Assembly: GCF_901411515.1 (NCBI RefSeq)
Contig: NZ_CABDUX010000001.1
Coordinates: 1,612,001 to 1,676,000 of the forward strand
DNA length: 64,000 bases
Source: Raoultibacter phocaeensis
GTDB taxonomy: Bacteria; Actinomycetota; Coriobacteriia; Coriobacteriales; Eggerthellaceae
Direction: 5' to 3'
Position numbers and translations under genes: made by a program. Shown one piece after another: positions 1 through 8,816 of this stretch. The stretch's first letter is position 1. Each line of letters begins with the position of its first letter. The notes under the pieces are model-generated. The model ran no database searches, had not been told where the DNA came from, and saw nothing but the letters and a program-made list of their open reading frames with translations.

Positions 1-1148
1 TTCGACTGCGTGTTCACGTCCTCGTTCATGAAGCGGTTGCCCTCGGCGTTCACATGGAGGAAGTTGTAACTTTGCGCGCCCGATTCGAGATGGATCGTCG
101 AGCAGTGAGGCTCGGATTCTTGCATGGCACCGCCGATCCACATCGCCTGCTTGTGCAGGTCGCCCGTGGAGATGCCGAAGGGGATGTACAGGCGGCTGTC
201 GGCATTCCAGGTAAACGGCTGGTAGCGCGTGCGCATCTCGTCGTCGTCGAGGTAGTCGCCCGAAGCGACGATAACAGCTTTGGCGTTGATTTGGGTGTAG
301 TTGCCCTCCTCGCCAACGATCGCGCCGGTCACCGGACCGTCGCCGTCGCGCAGCAAGCGCACGCAGGGCGTGTCGTAGCGGTACTCGACGCCGAGCGCTT
401 CGCCCTTCTCGATGACGGCGGGTATGAGCACGGCCATGCCGAGGCCGGTGGACACGCCGTCGAGGTACACGAAGTCGGTCGTATCATCGTAGAAGAAGTG
501 CGTGATCGGCTCTTCGGTGTAATCGGGGCCTTTGTAGTAGCCCGCCCAGAGCGTCGGCTGGAGGCCCGAATCTGCTACGAGATCCTCGAGCCAGTCCATG
601 CACGCCCCTGATTTCTTGGCGAACTCCCACAAAAGCGGTTCCTTGACGCGACCAGTCGCCCATTCGGTGAGGCGGCGGACGATGTGCGCGTAGTCGGCTT
701 CTTCGAACCAGCCTTCGTCGACGTACTGCTTCACCATGCGCGATCCGTAGGCGGTGATGTGCCCGCCGCGTCCCGACCAAGTGGACGCTTTGTCGATGCA
801 GAGCGTCTTCGCGCCGTATTCGGCAGCCGTCGTCGAGGCGATGGCACCCGCGAACCCGCAGCCCACCACGAGTACGTCGACGTCTTCGGTCGCTTTGATC
901 TGATCGGCGGGAATGTCTGCCGGCGGCGTCATGAACGACCATTCGACGGCCGCGTTTGCTCCGAGCGGGTTGCCGGTGAGCGCCGACGCGTCCCCCACGG
1001 CACCGCTTCCCGCCGCAGCGTCCGCCTTGTCGGGGGAGCTGCCGTTGGGCGAGCAGCCGACGAGGCCGGCGCCTGCCGCCCCTATGCCTGCGAGTCCTGC
1101 TCCGATGAGAAACTGCCTGCGCGATACTCCCGTTGCGTTCTTTTTCAT
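1..1148 (-). CDS. Tat-exported FAD-dependent reductase (fumarate reductase/FAD_binding_2 family), 3' end cut by window
   Basis: The first 382 codons are visible; the C-terminus lies outside the window. The N-terminus has a twin-arginine signal (SRRQFL) and a hydrophobic stretch ending in a lipobox (LVGC), so export by Tat and lipid anchoring are predicted. A Rossmann dinucleotide fold follows (VDVLVVGCGFAGA), then the GRGG loop common to exported FAD enzymes of Eggerthellaceae. The family includes fumarate, urocanate and cinnamate-type reductases; the substrate cannot be read here. The ATG at 1148 is chosen because it precedes the signal peptide directly. It is divergent from the LuxR-type regulator at 1416, its likely controller. 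Confidence 0.85.
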   Translation of the reverse strand, partial: MKKNATGVSRRQFLIGAGLAGIGAAGAGLVGCSPNGSSPDKADAAAGSGAVGDASALTGNPLGANAAVEWSFMTPPADIPADQIKATEDVDVLVVGCGFAGAIASTTAAEYGAKTLCIDKASTWSGRGGHITAYGSRMVKQYVDEGWFEEADYAHIVRRLTEWATGRVKEPLLWEFAKKSGACMDWLEDLVADSGLQPTLWAGYYKGPDYTEEPITHFFYDDTTDFVYLDGVSTGLGMAVLIPAVIEKGEALGVEYRYDTPCVRLLRDGDGPVTGAIVGEEGNYTQINAKAVIVASGDYLDDDEMRTRYQPFTWNADSRLYIPFGISTGDLHKQAMWIGGAMQESEPHCSTIHLESGAQSYNFLHVNAEGNRFMNEDVNTQS

Positions 1149-1329
1149 GCCGTTCCCTTCCTCTGAGATTTTATCTGCGTGATGCCGAGCTCAGCGGTTC
1201 GCGTTTGGTCCCGACTCGGCTCGCCGGTGGCTGACCTTTCGGTGCGAAGCGCATTCCGTACGACCACCCTAGCCTCTGACGAGGGGAAACGCATCCCCCG
1301 AGTACGGGTAACTTTCCAGGGGCACGCTT

Positions 1330-1347
1330 CTACCCCTGCGGGGGTAG
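1330..1347. promoter_or_regulatory. Dyad CTACCCC-TGCG-GGGGTAG, candidate operator
   Basis: A 7-bp inverted repeat with a 4-bp centre lies in the divergent spacer between the flavoprotein (start 1148) and the LuxR regulator (start 1416). Similar C4/G4 dyads occur near other LuxR/flavoenzyme pairs here (51961-51976; weaker at 17389-17400 and 41592-41610). A binding site for the adjacent regulator is an inference. Confidence 0.4.
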
Positions 1348-1415
1348 ATGGGATTTTCGAGCGGTATATGGTAGTATCCTCGGCATATGGTGCTCGGCAT
1401 GCCAAGGAGGGCTGC

Positions 1416-2963
1416 GTGAAAGCAGGCGAGGGATCGAAGGGCCGGGATGCTCAGCGGACACAGGACGATACGGCGGTGACCGGATGGCGGGAGCGCCGCG
1501 CCATCCTGTCTGATTTCAAGAGCGAGATCATCGACCATCCGCGGTTATCGATCGGTTTCGGGCTGTTTTGGACATGGGTGTGGCTTGTGTTTCAGACGAC
1601 GTTTTTCAGTCCGTCGTTTCTTGTCGAGGCCGATCTGCTGCTTCCCGGCTGGATCGTTCCGCTTGCGGCGTACGCAGTAACGTTTCTCGTGCTCGGCGGT
1701 CTGCTCAAGTTCAAAGGCATTGTCCCAAAGGGAAATGCGTACCTGCGCTTGATTCCCGCAGTCATGTCGCTCGGCGTGCTTATCTGCGGAGTGCTTACGT
1801 TCTCTCCCTTGCAGGATCCGTTCGTCAATGCCGTCGTCATCTGTTTCGGCGCGTTGCTCATGGGTGCGGCAACCTCGTGTTTCCATGTGGAATGGGGGCG
1901 TGTGCTCGGTGCGCTCGGCCCGAGAAAAACCATCCTGCACGGGATCGTCGGCACGGTGCTCGCCGCCGCCATCCTCGTGCTCATCACCTCGTTCTCGGCA
2001 ACGTTTCTGTGGATCATAGCGTTCTTCATCCCGATTCTCGGCATGCGGCTTCTCGTCGACGAGTCGACATCGATACCAGGGCTGTACCCTAAAATCGAAG
2101 ATGTGCGTCTTAACGTGCCGCGGCGTTTTCTCGCCACCTCATTCACGCAGGGCCTTTCGTTCGGAATCGTCCAGACCATTCTGCTTACGGGCAACTACGA
2201 GGTTCCCGTCGAGCTGCTCGCGGGATCGAGTTTCGCCATTTCGGCATTGGGCCTGTTCGTCTGCGCGCTTTTCTTCCGCATGGACTTCAACCAGCTCATC
2301 TATCAAGTGGGCTTTCTCGTTATGGCGCTCGGCTACCTTTTGATGTCGCTTGTCGCGCCTAGTTTCATCGCGGCGCTTCTTGTGCATCTGACGGGGTACC
2401 GATTCGTCGATATCATGATGTGGGCGCTGTGCGTGTATCTGATCAAGCAGCGGGGGTTGCCGACGAACTGGGTATTCGCGATTACCACCTGTTTTTTACT
2501 GCTCGGGCAGCTTACCGGCTCGCTTGTAGGTGCGGCTACGATCGCGCAGTTCTCGCTCAGCGGGCAAGGTGCGCATGTGCTCTCCATCGTCATGGTGTTT
2601 GCGATTCTTTCTCTTGCACTCGTTCTTTCCGACCGCAAGAATCTGCGCACGGGGTGGGGCATGGTGCGCCCGGGCGATGCCGAAGAGCCGGCAGGCGATT
2701 TCGAGATGGGCTGCGAACTCGTGTGCCGTCAGTACGGCCTCACGGCCCGCGAAGGCGAAGTGCTCCTGCTGCTGGCCAAAGGCCGCAACCGCGCCTACAT
2801 CTGCACGGCTCTCACGCTCTCCAAAGAGACGGTGAAAACCCATATCCGCAATATCTATCGCAAGATGGGCATCCATTCGCAGGAAGAGGTGTTCGCGGCA
2901 GTGGAGGCCGAGCAGAAAAGCTATGGCTTTGACGGGGAAGCGCCGCACGAAATGCGGATATGA
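1416..2963 (+). CDS. Membrane-bound LuxR-type transcriptional regulator
   Basis: 515 aa. The N-terminal ~400 residues form about a dozen hydrophobic membrane segments in an MFS-like arrangement. The last ~65 residues are a LuxR/GerE helix-turn-helix (LTAREGEVLLLLAKG ... SKETVKTHIRNIYRKMG). The GTG start is chosen because AAGGAGG ends 5 nt before it; an in-frame upstream extension to 1179 has no ribosome site and does not look like protein. In Eggerthella lenta, regulators of this build are known to control neighbouring reductase or dehydroxylase genes in response to substrate. The likely target here is the divergent flavoprotein. The ligand is unknown. Confidence 0.85.
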   Translation: MKAGEGSKGRDAQRTQDDTAVTGWRERRAILSDFKSEIIDHPRLSIGFGLFWTWVWLVFQTTFFSPSFLVEADLLLPGWIVPLAAYAVTFLVLGGLLKFKGIVPKGNAYLRLIPAVMSLGVLICGVLTFSPLQDPFVNAVVICFGALLMGAATSCFHVEWGRVLGALGPRKTILHGIVGTVLAAAILVLITSFSATFLWIIAFFIPILGMRLLVDESTSIPGLYPKIEDVRLNVPRRFLATSFTQGLSFGIVQTILLTGNYEVPVELLAGSSFAISALGLFVCALFFRMDFNQLIYQVGFLVMALGYLLMSLVAPSFIAALLVHLTGYRFVDIMMWALCVYLIKQRGLPTNWVFAITTCFLLLGQLTGSLVGAATIAQFSLSGQGAHVLSIVMVFAILSLALVLSDRKNLRTGWGMVRPGDAEEPAGDFEMGCELVCRQYGLTAREGEVLLLLAKGRNRAYICTALTLSKETVKTHIRNIYRKMGIHSQEEVFAAVEAEQKSYGFDGEAPHEMRI

Positions 2964-3010
2964 CGCACTGTAAATAAGCCTTACTCTGAAAATCCTGACG
3001 AGTTTGTTCG

Positions 3011-3039
3011 TTGAATAGAGAACAAATGTTTGCTATACT
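3011..3039 (+). promoter_or_regulatory. Sigma-70-like promoter for hicAB
   Basis: TTGAAT (3011-3016) and TATACT (3034-3039) are separated by 17 bp, close to consensus. The predicted transcript would carry a ~130-nt leader with the inverted repeat at 3070-3110 before hicA. Confidence 0.6.
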
Positions 3040-3069
3040 TGCTTAAGCGGTTGGGGTTCCTAACCGATG

Positions 3070-3110
3070 CCTTTCGGGACAGCCGCCTTGTACGATCGTT
3101 TCCCGAAAGG
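3070..3110 (+). repeat. Inverted repeat in the hicAB leader
   Basis: CCTTTCGGGA (3070-3079) pairs with TCCCGAAAGG (3101-3110), with a second nested complementarity just inside and outside (AGCCGCC / GGTGGCT). No T-run follows, so it is more likely a leader structure or operator than a terminator. Two direct GTATCA words at 3154 and 3166 precede the hicA start by 12-bp steps and could be half-sites for the antitoxin. Confidence 0.4.
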
Positions 3111-3175
3111 TGGCTGCAGAAGATGAATCCCGTGTTATCGGTCTTTCATATTAGTATCAATAATGGTATCATATC

Positions 3176-3439
3176 ATGAGCAGATTAGAACGCATCATAG
3201 AATCGATGCGCAATAACCCCTGCGACGTGCGGTATGCCGATGCGGTGTACGTATGCGATGCGTTGTTCGGAAAGCCACGATCCAAAGGCTCGTCTCATCG
3301 GGTGTATCGAATGCCATGGAAGGGCGATCCGCGTGTAAACATTCAAAACGATCGCGGTATGGCAAAACCGTACCAGGTGCGTCAGGTGCTCAAAGCGATA
3401 GAGCAGCTTTCGGAAGGGAATTGGAATGAGTGTTGCTAA
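3176..3439 (+). CDS. hicA: HicA-like toxin of a type II toxin-antitoxin pair
   Basis: 87 aa. The central GSSHRVYRMPW with the following VNIQ ... KPYQVRQVLKAIEQL matches the HicA double-stranded-RNA-binding-like fold, whose conserved His lies in the GSSH segment. HicA proteins are mRNA interferases. There is no good ribosome site before the ATG, consistent with low toxin translation. Its 3' end overlaps the antitoxin gene by 14 nt. Toxin-first order is typical of hicAB. Confidence 0.75.
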   Translation: MSRLERIIESMRNNPCDVRYADAVYVCDALFGKPRSKGSSHRVYRMPWKGDPRVNIQNDRGMAKPYQVRQVLKAIEQLSEGNWNECC

Positions 3440-3749
3440 CAAATATTCCTATCGAGTCCGATGGTCCGAAGAGGATGGCGAATACGTCGGAACGGTGGCC
3501 GAGATGCCCTCGTTATCGTGGCTCTCAAGCAGTCCGGTCGAAGCGCTCACGGGAATCAGCCAACTCACCGAGGAAGCGGTTTCGGACATGGCAGCTTCAG
3601 GCGAAGAGCCTCCCGAACCGCTGTCGAGTAAGCGGTTCTCGGGTAAGTTTCAGGTTCGTATTCCTCCTGAGCTGCACCGAAAACTTGCGATCGAGGCGGC
3701 CGAGGAGCGCGTTTCGCTCAACCGCTTAGTTGCTGCACGCTTGGCATAG
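3426..3749 (+). CDS. hicB: HicB-like antitoxin
   Basis: 107 aa. The N-terminal part (YRVRWSEEDGEYVGTVAEMPSLS) is the degenerate RNase-H-like HicB domain, and the C-terminal 35 residues (FQVRIPPELHRKLAIEAAEERVSLNRLVAARL) form a ribbon-helix-helix DNA-binding domain. It should neutralise HicA and repress the promoter at 3011-3039. Translation is coupled to hicA through the 14-nt overlap. Confidence 0.8.
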   Translation: MSVANKYSYRVRWSEEDGEYVGTVAEMPSLSWLSSSPVEALTGISQLTEEAVSDMAASGEEPPEPLSSKRFSGKFQVRIPPELHRKLAIEAAEERVSLNRLVAARLA

Positions 3750-3956
3750 CGATACGATTCGGCCGAGCGGCTCGCAAAGCGTGTCGAGAAGCGTTGAGGG
3801 CGCGAAAAAAGCGGCTGCAGCGGTGGTGGGCCTCGGATGCGCCCCGGGCTATCCCGCCGAACCCGATTTGCCGAAACCCGAATATAGCGTGTGCATCCCC
3901 GTTTCCGAAGCGCATCAATGCTAGAATACGTGCCACACGATTTTCAGGAGACGCCT

Positions 3957-5312
3957 ATGTTACTGTGCGCACACTATATTCTGCCCATAACGTCAGAGCC
4001 GATCACCGACGGGGCTGTGCTTGTCCGCGATGGCAAGATTCGCGACCTCGGCAAAGCGGACATGCTGAAGCTCCGCTATCCCGACGAGGAAGTCAAAGAT
4101 TTCGGATTGGCCGCGCTTCTGCCGGGCCTCATCGATTTGCACACCCATCTGGAGAACTCCGTCATGCGCGGTATCGTGCACGACGTGCCTTATGCCACGT
4201 GGATCCAATCCATGGGGGAGAAGAGCGCTCGCATGGAAGTGGGCGATTGGTACGATTCTGCCATCCTCGGAGGCCTTGAGGCGCTTTCCTCGGGAATCAC
4301 CTGCGTTGCCGACATTACGCCCACAGGCGCTGCCTGCACGGCAACCCAGAAGCTCGGATTGCGCGGCGTGATCTACCGCGAGGTCGGCGCGCTCGACAAG
4401 CACCGCGTCGATTACGCGATGCGCATCGCCGAACACGATATCGCCCATTGGAAGGAAGAGGTCGATTCGAGCCGTATCACCATCGGCATCGCCCCTGCGG
4501 CCCTCTACGTCTGCCATCCCTCGATGTTCGCGAAGGTCGCCACCTTCGCGACCAAGCACGACATGCCAGTGGCGATGCACCTTGCGGGCAGCCGTGAAGA
4601 ATACAACTTCATCAAGTACGGCTCGTCGCCCTTCTCGGTTCACGAGATGGATCAGAAGCGCGGCTACGTGGAAATTCCTCCGTGGCTTCCCACGGGCACG
4701 ACCCCCATTCGCTACGCGCTCAACTGGGGCGCTTTCGACGTTGATAATTTCCTCGCTATCCACTGCGTCCATATCGACGAGGAAGATGTCGAGAAGCTCA
4801 AGGAGTACAACGTCGCCGTGGCCGCCTGTCCGCGCTGCAATGCGCAGCTTGGCATGGGCGTTGCTCCCATCAGCGAGTTTCTGCGTGCAGGGCTGCGTGT
4901 GGGTCTCGGCACCGATTCGCCTGCAGCAACCGACTCCACCGACATGCTCGCTGAGATGCGCATCGGCATGCTCGTGCAGCGCGCGGTTAACGTCGGCTCG
5001 TTCCTCGATTCGCAAACGATGCTTGAAATGGCTACGATCGGCGGTGCCCGCGCGCTTATGATCGACGACAAAGTCGGTTCGCTCGAAGTGGGCAAGGAAG
5101 CCGATGTCATCGCGGTCGATTTGTCCGGATCGCACCAGACGCCGACGACCGACCCGGTGTCGGCCGTGGTCAACACCTGCAGCGGCACTGATGTGCTCAT
5201 GACGATGGTGGCGGGTTCGATGCTGTACGAAAAGAGCAGGTGGCATGTTGATGTCGAGGTGGCGAAGAACATCGCCCGCGTGATCGAGATCCGTGGAAAA
5301 CTGAGGATGTAG
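3957..5312 (+). CDS. Metal-dependent amidohydrolase / deaminase (MtaD/TrzN-like)
   Basis: 451 aa. Metal-ligand motifs of the amidohydrolase superfamily are present: HTH at residues 62-64 (DLHTHLENS), a His in MHLAGSREE, a His in AIHCVHIDEED, and the catalytic Asp in GTDSPAATDS. Subfamily members deaminate S-adenosylhomocysteine, methylthioadenosine, guanine-like or triazine substrates; the actual substrate is not resolvable. The start is the ATG preceded by CAGGAG 5 nt upstream; earlier in-frame ATGs lack a ribosome site. The next small gene begins one base after its stop, suggesting co-transcription. Confidence 0.8.
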   Translation: MLLCAHYILPITSEPITDGAVLVRDGKIRDLGKADMLKLRYPDEEVKDFGLAALLPGLIDLHTHLENSVMRGIVHDVPYATWIQSMGEKSARMEVGDWYDSAILGGLEALSSGITCVADITPTGAACTATQKLGLRGVIYREVGALDKHRVDYAMRIAEHDIAHWKEEVDSSRITIGIAPAALYVCHPSMFAKVATFATKHDMPVAMHLAGSREEYNFIKYGSSPFSVHEMDQKRGYVEIPPWLPTGTTPIRYALNWGAFDVDNFLAIHCVHIDEEDVEKLKEYNVAVAACPRCNAQLGMGVAPISEFLRAGLRVGLGTDSPAATDSTDMLAEMRIGMLVQRAVNVGSFLDSQTMLEMATIGGARALMIDDKVGSLEVGKEADVIAVDLSGSHQTPTTDPVSAVVNTCSGTDVLMTMVAGSMLYEKSRWHVDVEVAKNIARVIEIRGKLRM

Positions 5313-5516
5313 ATGGCGAACAAACAGCAAAAGCTTACCGCACAGCAGAAGAGCGACCGCATCAAGGCGGCGCAGGAGCGCGAAGCGCGCGCGAAGGAGA
5401 AGCGGGAGAAGTCGGAGAAGATGAAGAAGGCGTTCATCCTCGTTGTCGCGATCATTCTCGTGCTCGCGCTATCGCTTCCCACTATGGCGCTCATGGTGAT
5501 GGGCGGCGGATCGTAG
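5313..5516 (+). CDS. Small single-pass membrane protein, unknown function
   Basis: 67 aa. The N-terminal 38 residues are highly charged and helical (many Lys, Glu, Arg, Gln), followed by one membrane segment (AFILVVAIILVLALSLPTMALMV) and a short GGGS tail. It starts directly after the stop of the amidohydrolase, so it is probably translationally coupled. I do not recognise a family. Confidence 0.6.
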   Translation: MANKQQKLTAQQKSDRIKAAQEREARAKEKREKSEKMKKAFILVVAIILVLALSLPTMALMVMGGGS

Positions 5517-5677
5517 GCGCATCGGTGTAGGGCGGCGCACCGTCTGTGGAATAATGCGTATGCACGCAACCGTGCGGCCTCGGACCGAGGGTTTGTGCTA
5601 CTATGATTCGGTTAAAGATCAATGAGGTGCTTGCATGCAAACGCGTGCTTGCACCCTGAGAATGTATAGGGGTTACC

Positions 5678-6694
5678 TTGCTTGGTGTTAGTGGAATCGA
5701 GTTTTTCCTCATTCTGCTGTTCGGGTTCCTCATCTTCGGACCCGATAAGCTGCCCGCTATCGCGAAAACAATAGGAAAAGCCGTCGGAAAATTCAGAAGC
5801 GCCCAAGAGGAGATGAACAAGGTCATCAAGACCGAGGTATACGATCCGAACTCTGACGAGCCGTTTAAAAACCCGCTTGAGGCTCTGTCCAAGATCGGCG
5901 AGGTCGGCAAGTCGGACGACGATAAGACCGAAAGCTTCTCTGAGCGCAAAGCGAAATACGACAAGGAGCGCGCGGCGAAGAAGGCCGCCGAGGAGAAGAA
6001 AGCTGCGGCAGGCGCTACGGCGGGCGCAGGTGCTGGAGCTGCCGTTGCGGCGAAGAAAGCGGCCGACGGCGAAAAGGCCGACGATGCGAAGGCCGACAAG
6101 CCCAAGCCCTCAGCAGACGAGCTGTACGGCAACAAGCCGGCCGCTGCCAAGAAGGACGTGAAACCCGCCTCCGCTGCGAAAACGACCGCAGCAGCAAAGC
6201 CTGCGGCGGGCGCAAAGGCTGATGGCACCACGTCGGTCGATAAGAAGGCGGCCGAGACGAAGCCTGCTGCGACAAAATCGACTGCGGCAACGAAGAGTGC
6301 GACTGCGCAACCTGCGAGCGGCACCAAGGCTGCAAGCACCGCGAAAACCACCGCTGCAAAATCGTCTGCGGCAACAAAATCAACCTCGTCTCGCTCGACG
6401 GCAACGAAGTCCGCTGCAACGAAGCCCGCTGCCAAAACTACGAGCACCCGTACCACCGCCGCGAAATCGACTGCGGCATCGGCCAAGTCGACGGCCAAGT
6501 CGACGGCTGCAAAGCCCGCTGCTTCGAAGAGCGCTGCGGCTGCTGCAAAGCCTGCCGCCTCGAAGAGCACGGCCTCGTCTGCAAAAACGGCCGGGGCAAA
6601 AGGCGCTGCATCAACTGCGCGATCGTCTGCGGCCAAGCCTGCGGCGAAGCCCGCCGCCGAAAACAAACCTTCGACTGAGGAAAAGGGGGAATAA
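5678..6694 (+). CDS. tatA: Sec-independent translocase TatA/TatB-type protein with a very long Ala/Lys/Thr tail
   Basis: 338 aa. Residues 6-22 are the single membrane helix, followed by the FGPDKLP hinge and an amphipathic helix to about residue 50, the core of TatA/TatB. Glu at position 8 is more TatB-like. Normal family members have 60-170 residues; here about 230 extra residues form a low-complexity Ala/Lys/Thr/Ser tail resembling histone H1. The start is TTG at 5678, preceded by AGGGG and matching the expected N-terminus. tatC follows 3 nt downstream. It serves export of the many Tat substrates in the window. Confidence 0.85.
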   Translation: MLGVSGIEFFLILLFGFLIFGPDKLPAIAKTIGKAVGKFRSAQEEMNKVIKTEVYDPNSDEPFKNPLEALSKIGEVGKSDDDKTESFSERKAKYDKERAAKKAAEEKKAAAGATAGAGAGAAVAAKKAADGEKADDAKADKPKPSADELYGNKPAAAKKDVKPASAAKTTAAAKPAAGAKADGTTSVDKKAAETKPAATKSTAATKSATAQPASGTKAASTAKTTAAKSSAATKSTSSRSTATKSAATKPAAKTTSTRTTAAKSTAASAKSTAKSTAAKPAASKSAAAAAKPAASKSTASSAKTAGAKGAASTARSSAAKPAAKPAAENKPSTEEKGE

Positions 6695-6697
6695 GCT

Positions 6698-7519
6698 ATG
6701 CCTATCGGTCCGGCGCGTATGCCCCTTTTCGACCATTTGAGCGAGCTGCGCATGCGCCTAGTGCGCATTCTTGTCTGCCTCGCCGTCGCCGTATGCGTGT
6801 TCTACCTCGCAACGCCCACGATTTCGGAGTTTTTGATCGCTCCCATCCGCGACTACATCCCGGCCAACTTGGTCGTCATCGATCCGTTCGAGCCGTTCGC
6901 GCAACGCTTCAAGCTGGCGTTCTGGACATCGCTCGTCGCGTGCATGCCGGTGATCATATGGCAGATACTCGCCTTTTTCCTGCCTGCACTCAAGCCGAAC
7001 GAGCGCAAATGGTTCATCCCGACGTTCGCCGCAGCGGTTGCGCTGTTCATTTTCGGCACCGTGTTCTGCTACCTCATCATCTTGAATCCGGCGTTCGAGT
7101 GGCTGACCGACCAGGCGGTTGGCTGGGACATCATGGCACGCGCCAGTTCGTATCTCGACATCATCATCAAGTTCGAGCTCGGCTTCGGCTTCGCGTTCGA
7201 GCTTCCGCTCATCGTGTTCTACCTCGTCATCTTCGATGTGGTGCCCTACAAGAAACTCCGCAGCAGTTGGCGAACCGTCTACATCGCACTCATGGTCATC
7301 TCGGCCATGGTAACGCCCGACGCTTCGCCGGTAACGATGCTCCTCATGTTCGCCGCGCTGGTGGCGCTCTACGAGGGTAGCCTGCTCATCTCGCGTCTCG
7401 TGCTCGGCAAACGCATCAAAGAGCAGACGGCAGCCTACGAAGCCGCTCAAGCGGAAGAGCAGGAGTGGCAGGAGGAATACGCTGCCATGAAGAAGGCCCG
7501 CAAGGAGAAGAAAGACTAG
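6698..7519 (+). CDS. tatC: Twin-arginine translocase subunit TatC
   Basis: 273 aa with six membrane helices. The conserved N-terminal PLFDHLSELRMRL and the AFFLPALKPNERKW region are TatC signatures; TatC recognises the RR signal peptide. A charged ~45-residue cytoplasmic tail rich in Lys/Glu ends the protein. It sits in an operon with the TatA/B-type gene, spacing 3 nt. A second start at residue 8 (MPLFDHL) is possible. Confidence 0.92.
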   Translation: MPIGPARMPLFDHLSELRMRLVRILVCLAVAVCVFYLATPTISEFLIAPIRDYIPANLVVIDPFEPFAQRFKLAFWTSLVACMPVIIWQILAFFLPALKPNERKWFIPTFAAAVALFIFGTVFCYLIILNPAFEWLTDQAVGWDIMARASSYLDIIIKFELGFGFAFELPLIVFYLVIFDVVPYKKLRSSWRTVYIALMVISAMVTPDASPVTMLLMFAALVALYEGSLLISRLVLGKRIKEQTAAYEAAQAEEQEWQEEYAAMKKARKEKKD

Positions 7520-7630
7520 CCTTGCGGCGTTCGCGATAGGTTTGACTACGTTGATCGGTGTTGTGCTTACTCTGGAGCGCAGCACCGATTACCCTTTCAA
7601 GGGAGTCATTCGAGACGAAAGGAACGCCCG

Positions 7631-8050
7631 GTGCACGAATTAGGCATAATGACCGGCGTCATGGAATCGGTAGACGTCGCAGCTAAGGATGCGGGAGCCG
7701 ACAAGGTCCTGAAAGTCAGCCTTTCGGTTGGCGTTATGACCGAGGCTATCGAAGACGCACTGCGTTTTGCATTCGAAGCGCTTTCTGAGGGGACGCTGTG
7801 CGAGGGAGCGGAACTCGACATCACGATGGTCCAACCGAAAAGCCGTTGTCTGGAATGCGGTGCCGAATACGAGCACGATCGTCTGCATATGCTCTGCCCT
7901 GCATGTGGCAGTTTCGCCACGCAGCTGCTTGCGGGAAAGGAACTGCAGATCGATTCGATCGAAGTGGACATCCCCGATGACGAGGAAGCGGACGGCGATT
8001 GCGGTACCGAAGGGCACGGCGCCTCGGGCGAAAACGAAGGAGCGCGATAG
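7631..8050 (+). CDS. hypA: Hydrogenase nickel incorporation protein HypA
   Basis: 139 aa. The N-terminal MHELGIM holds the nickel-binding His2. The zinc ribbon is seen as CLECG ... CPACG with a longer than usual spacer. The C-terminus ends in an acidic tail. The start is GTG at 7631; only this start gives the invariant MHE terminus. It delivers Ni with HypB to [NiFe]-hydrogenase. hypB follows after 3 nt. The hydrogenase itself is not in the window. Confidence 0.92.
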   Translation: MHELGIMTGVMESVDVAAKDAGADKVLKVSLSVGVMTEAIEDALRFAFEALSEGTLCEGAELDITMVQPKSRCLECGAEYEHDRLHMLCPACGSFATQLLAGKELQIDSIEVDIPDDEEADGDCGTEGHGASGENEGAR

Positions 8051-8053
8051 ACC

Positions 8054-8707
8054 ATGCAGATAGACATCAAGCAACCCATCCTTGGTAAAAACGACGAGCT
8101 TGCGAAACGCAACCGCGACCTGTTCGCCGAGCACCGCGTGTTCGTGCTCGACCTGCTCGCAAGTCCCGGATCGGGCAAAACGTCCACGATCCTCGCCACG
8201 ATCGACGCGCTGCGCGACGAATTCAACATCGCCGTCATAGAAGGCGATATCGCATCGAGCGTCGATGCCGAGAAGATCAAGGCACAGGGCATCGCAGCCG
8301 TGCAGATCAATACAGGCGGCGCGTGTCACCTCGAAAGCGACATGATCAAGCGGGCGGTCGACGTGCTCGATCTCGAACGGCTCGACCTCATCATCGTTGA
8401 GAATGTGGGCAACCTCGTCTGTCCGACCGATTTCGATCTCGGCGAGAACATGAAGGTGATGATCCTTTCGGTTCCCGAAGGCGATGACAAGCCGCTCAAG
8501 TATCCGGGCGTGTTTCAGGCATCCCAAGCCGTCATCTTGAACAAGGTTGATACGATGCCCGTGTTCAACTTCGACCGCGATGCATTCTACGCTTCGGTGA
8601 ACCAGCTTAATCCGCAGGCTCCCATCTTCCCGATCGCCGCGACGAAAGGCGAGGGCGTGGCGGAATGGGCCGAATGGCTTGCCGAACAGATTCGCGCGAT
8701 TCAGTAA
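8054..8707 (+). CDS. hypB: Hydrogenase nickel incorporation GTPase HypB
   Basis: 217 aa. P-loop SPGSGKTS (residues ~37-44), a GDIASSVDAEK segment, the NTGGACHLE metal-site region and an NKVD guanine motif are all present. There is no His-rich N-terminal nickel-storage stretch. It hydrolyses GTP during Ni insertion together with HypA. Confidence 0.93.
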   Translation: MQIDIKQPILGKNDELAKRNRDLFAEHRVFVLDLLASPGSGKTSTILATIDALRDEFNIAVIEGDIASSVDAEKIKAQGIAAVQINTGGACHLESDMIKRAVDVLDLERLDLIIVENVGNLVCPTDFDLGENMKVMILSVPEGDDKPLKYPGVFQASQAVILNKVDTMPVFNFDRDAFYASVNQLNPQAPIFPIAATKGEGVAEWAEWLAEQIRAIQ

Positions 8708-8816
8708 ACGGTTGACGGATCGGCAATGCTTTCGAAACCTTCTGATGCGATACTAGAATCAAAGCGATGCGCGGTGCGACGTGCGCGATGGGCTAGCGGC
8801 AGGAAGGTTATACATC

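Noticed and set aside
3993-5330. Long antisense frame opposite the amidohydrolase, and similar antisense frames opposite other genes
   Set aside because: GC-rich coding DNA leaves open frames on the other strand; composition (His, Arg, Val runs) is not protein-like.
7631-8707. A hydrogenase operon around hypA-hypB
   Set aside because: No hydrogenase large or small subunit, HypC-F or protease gene is present nearby.
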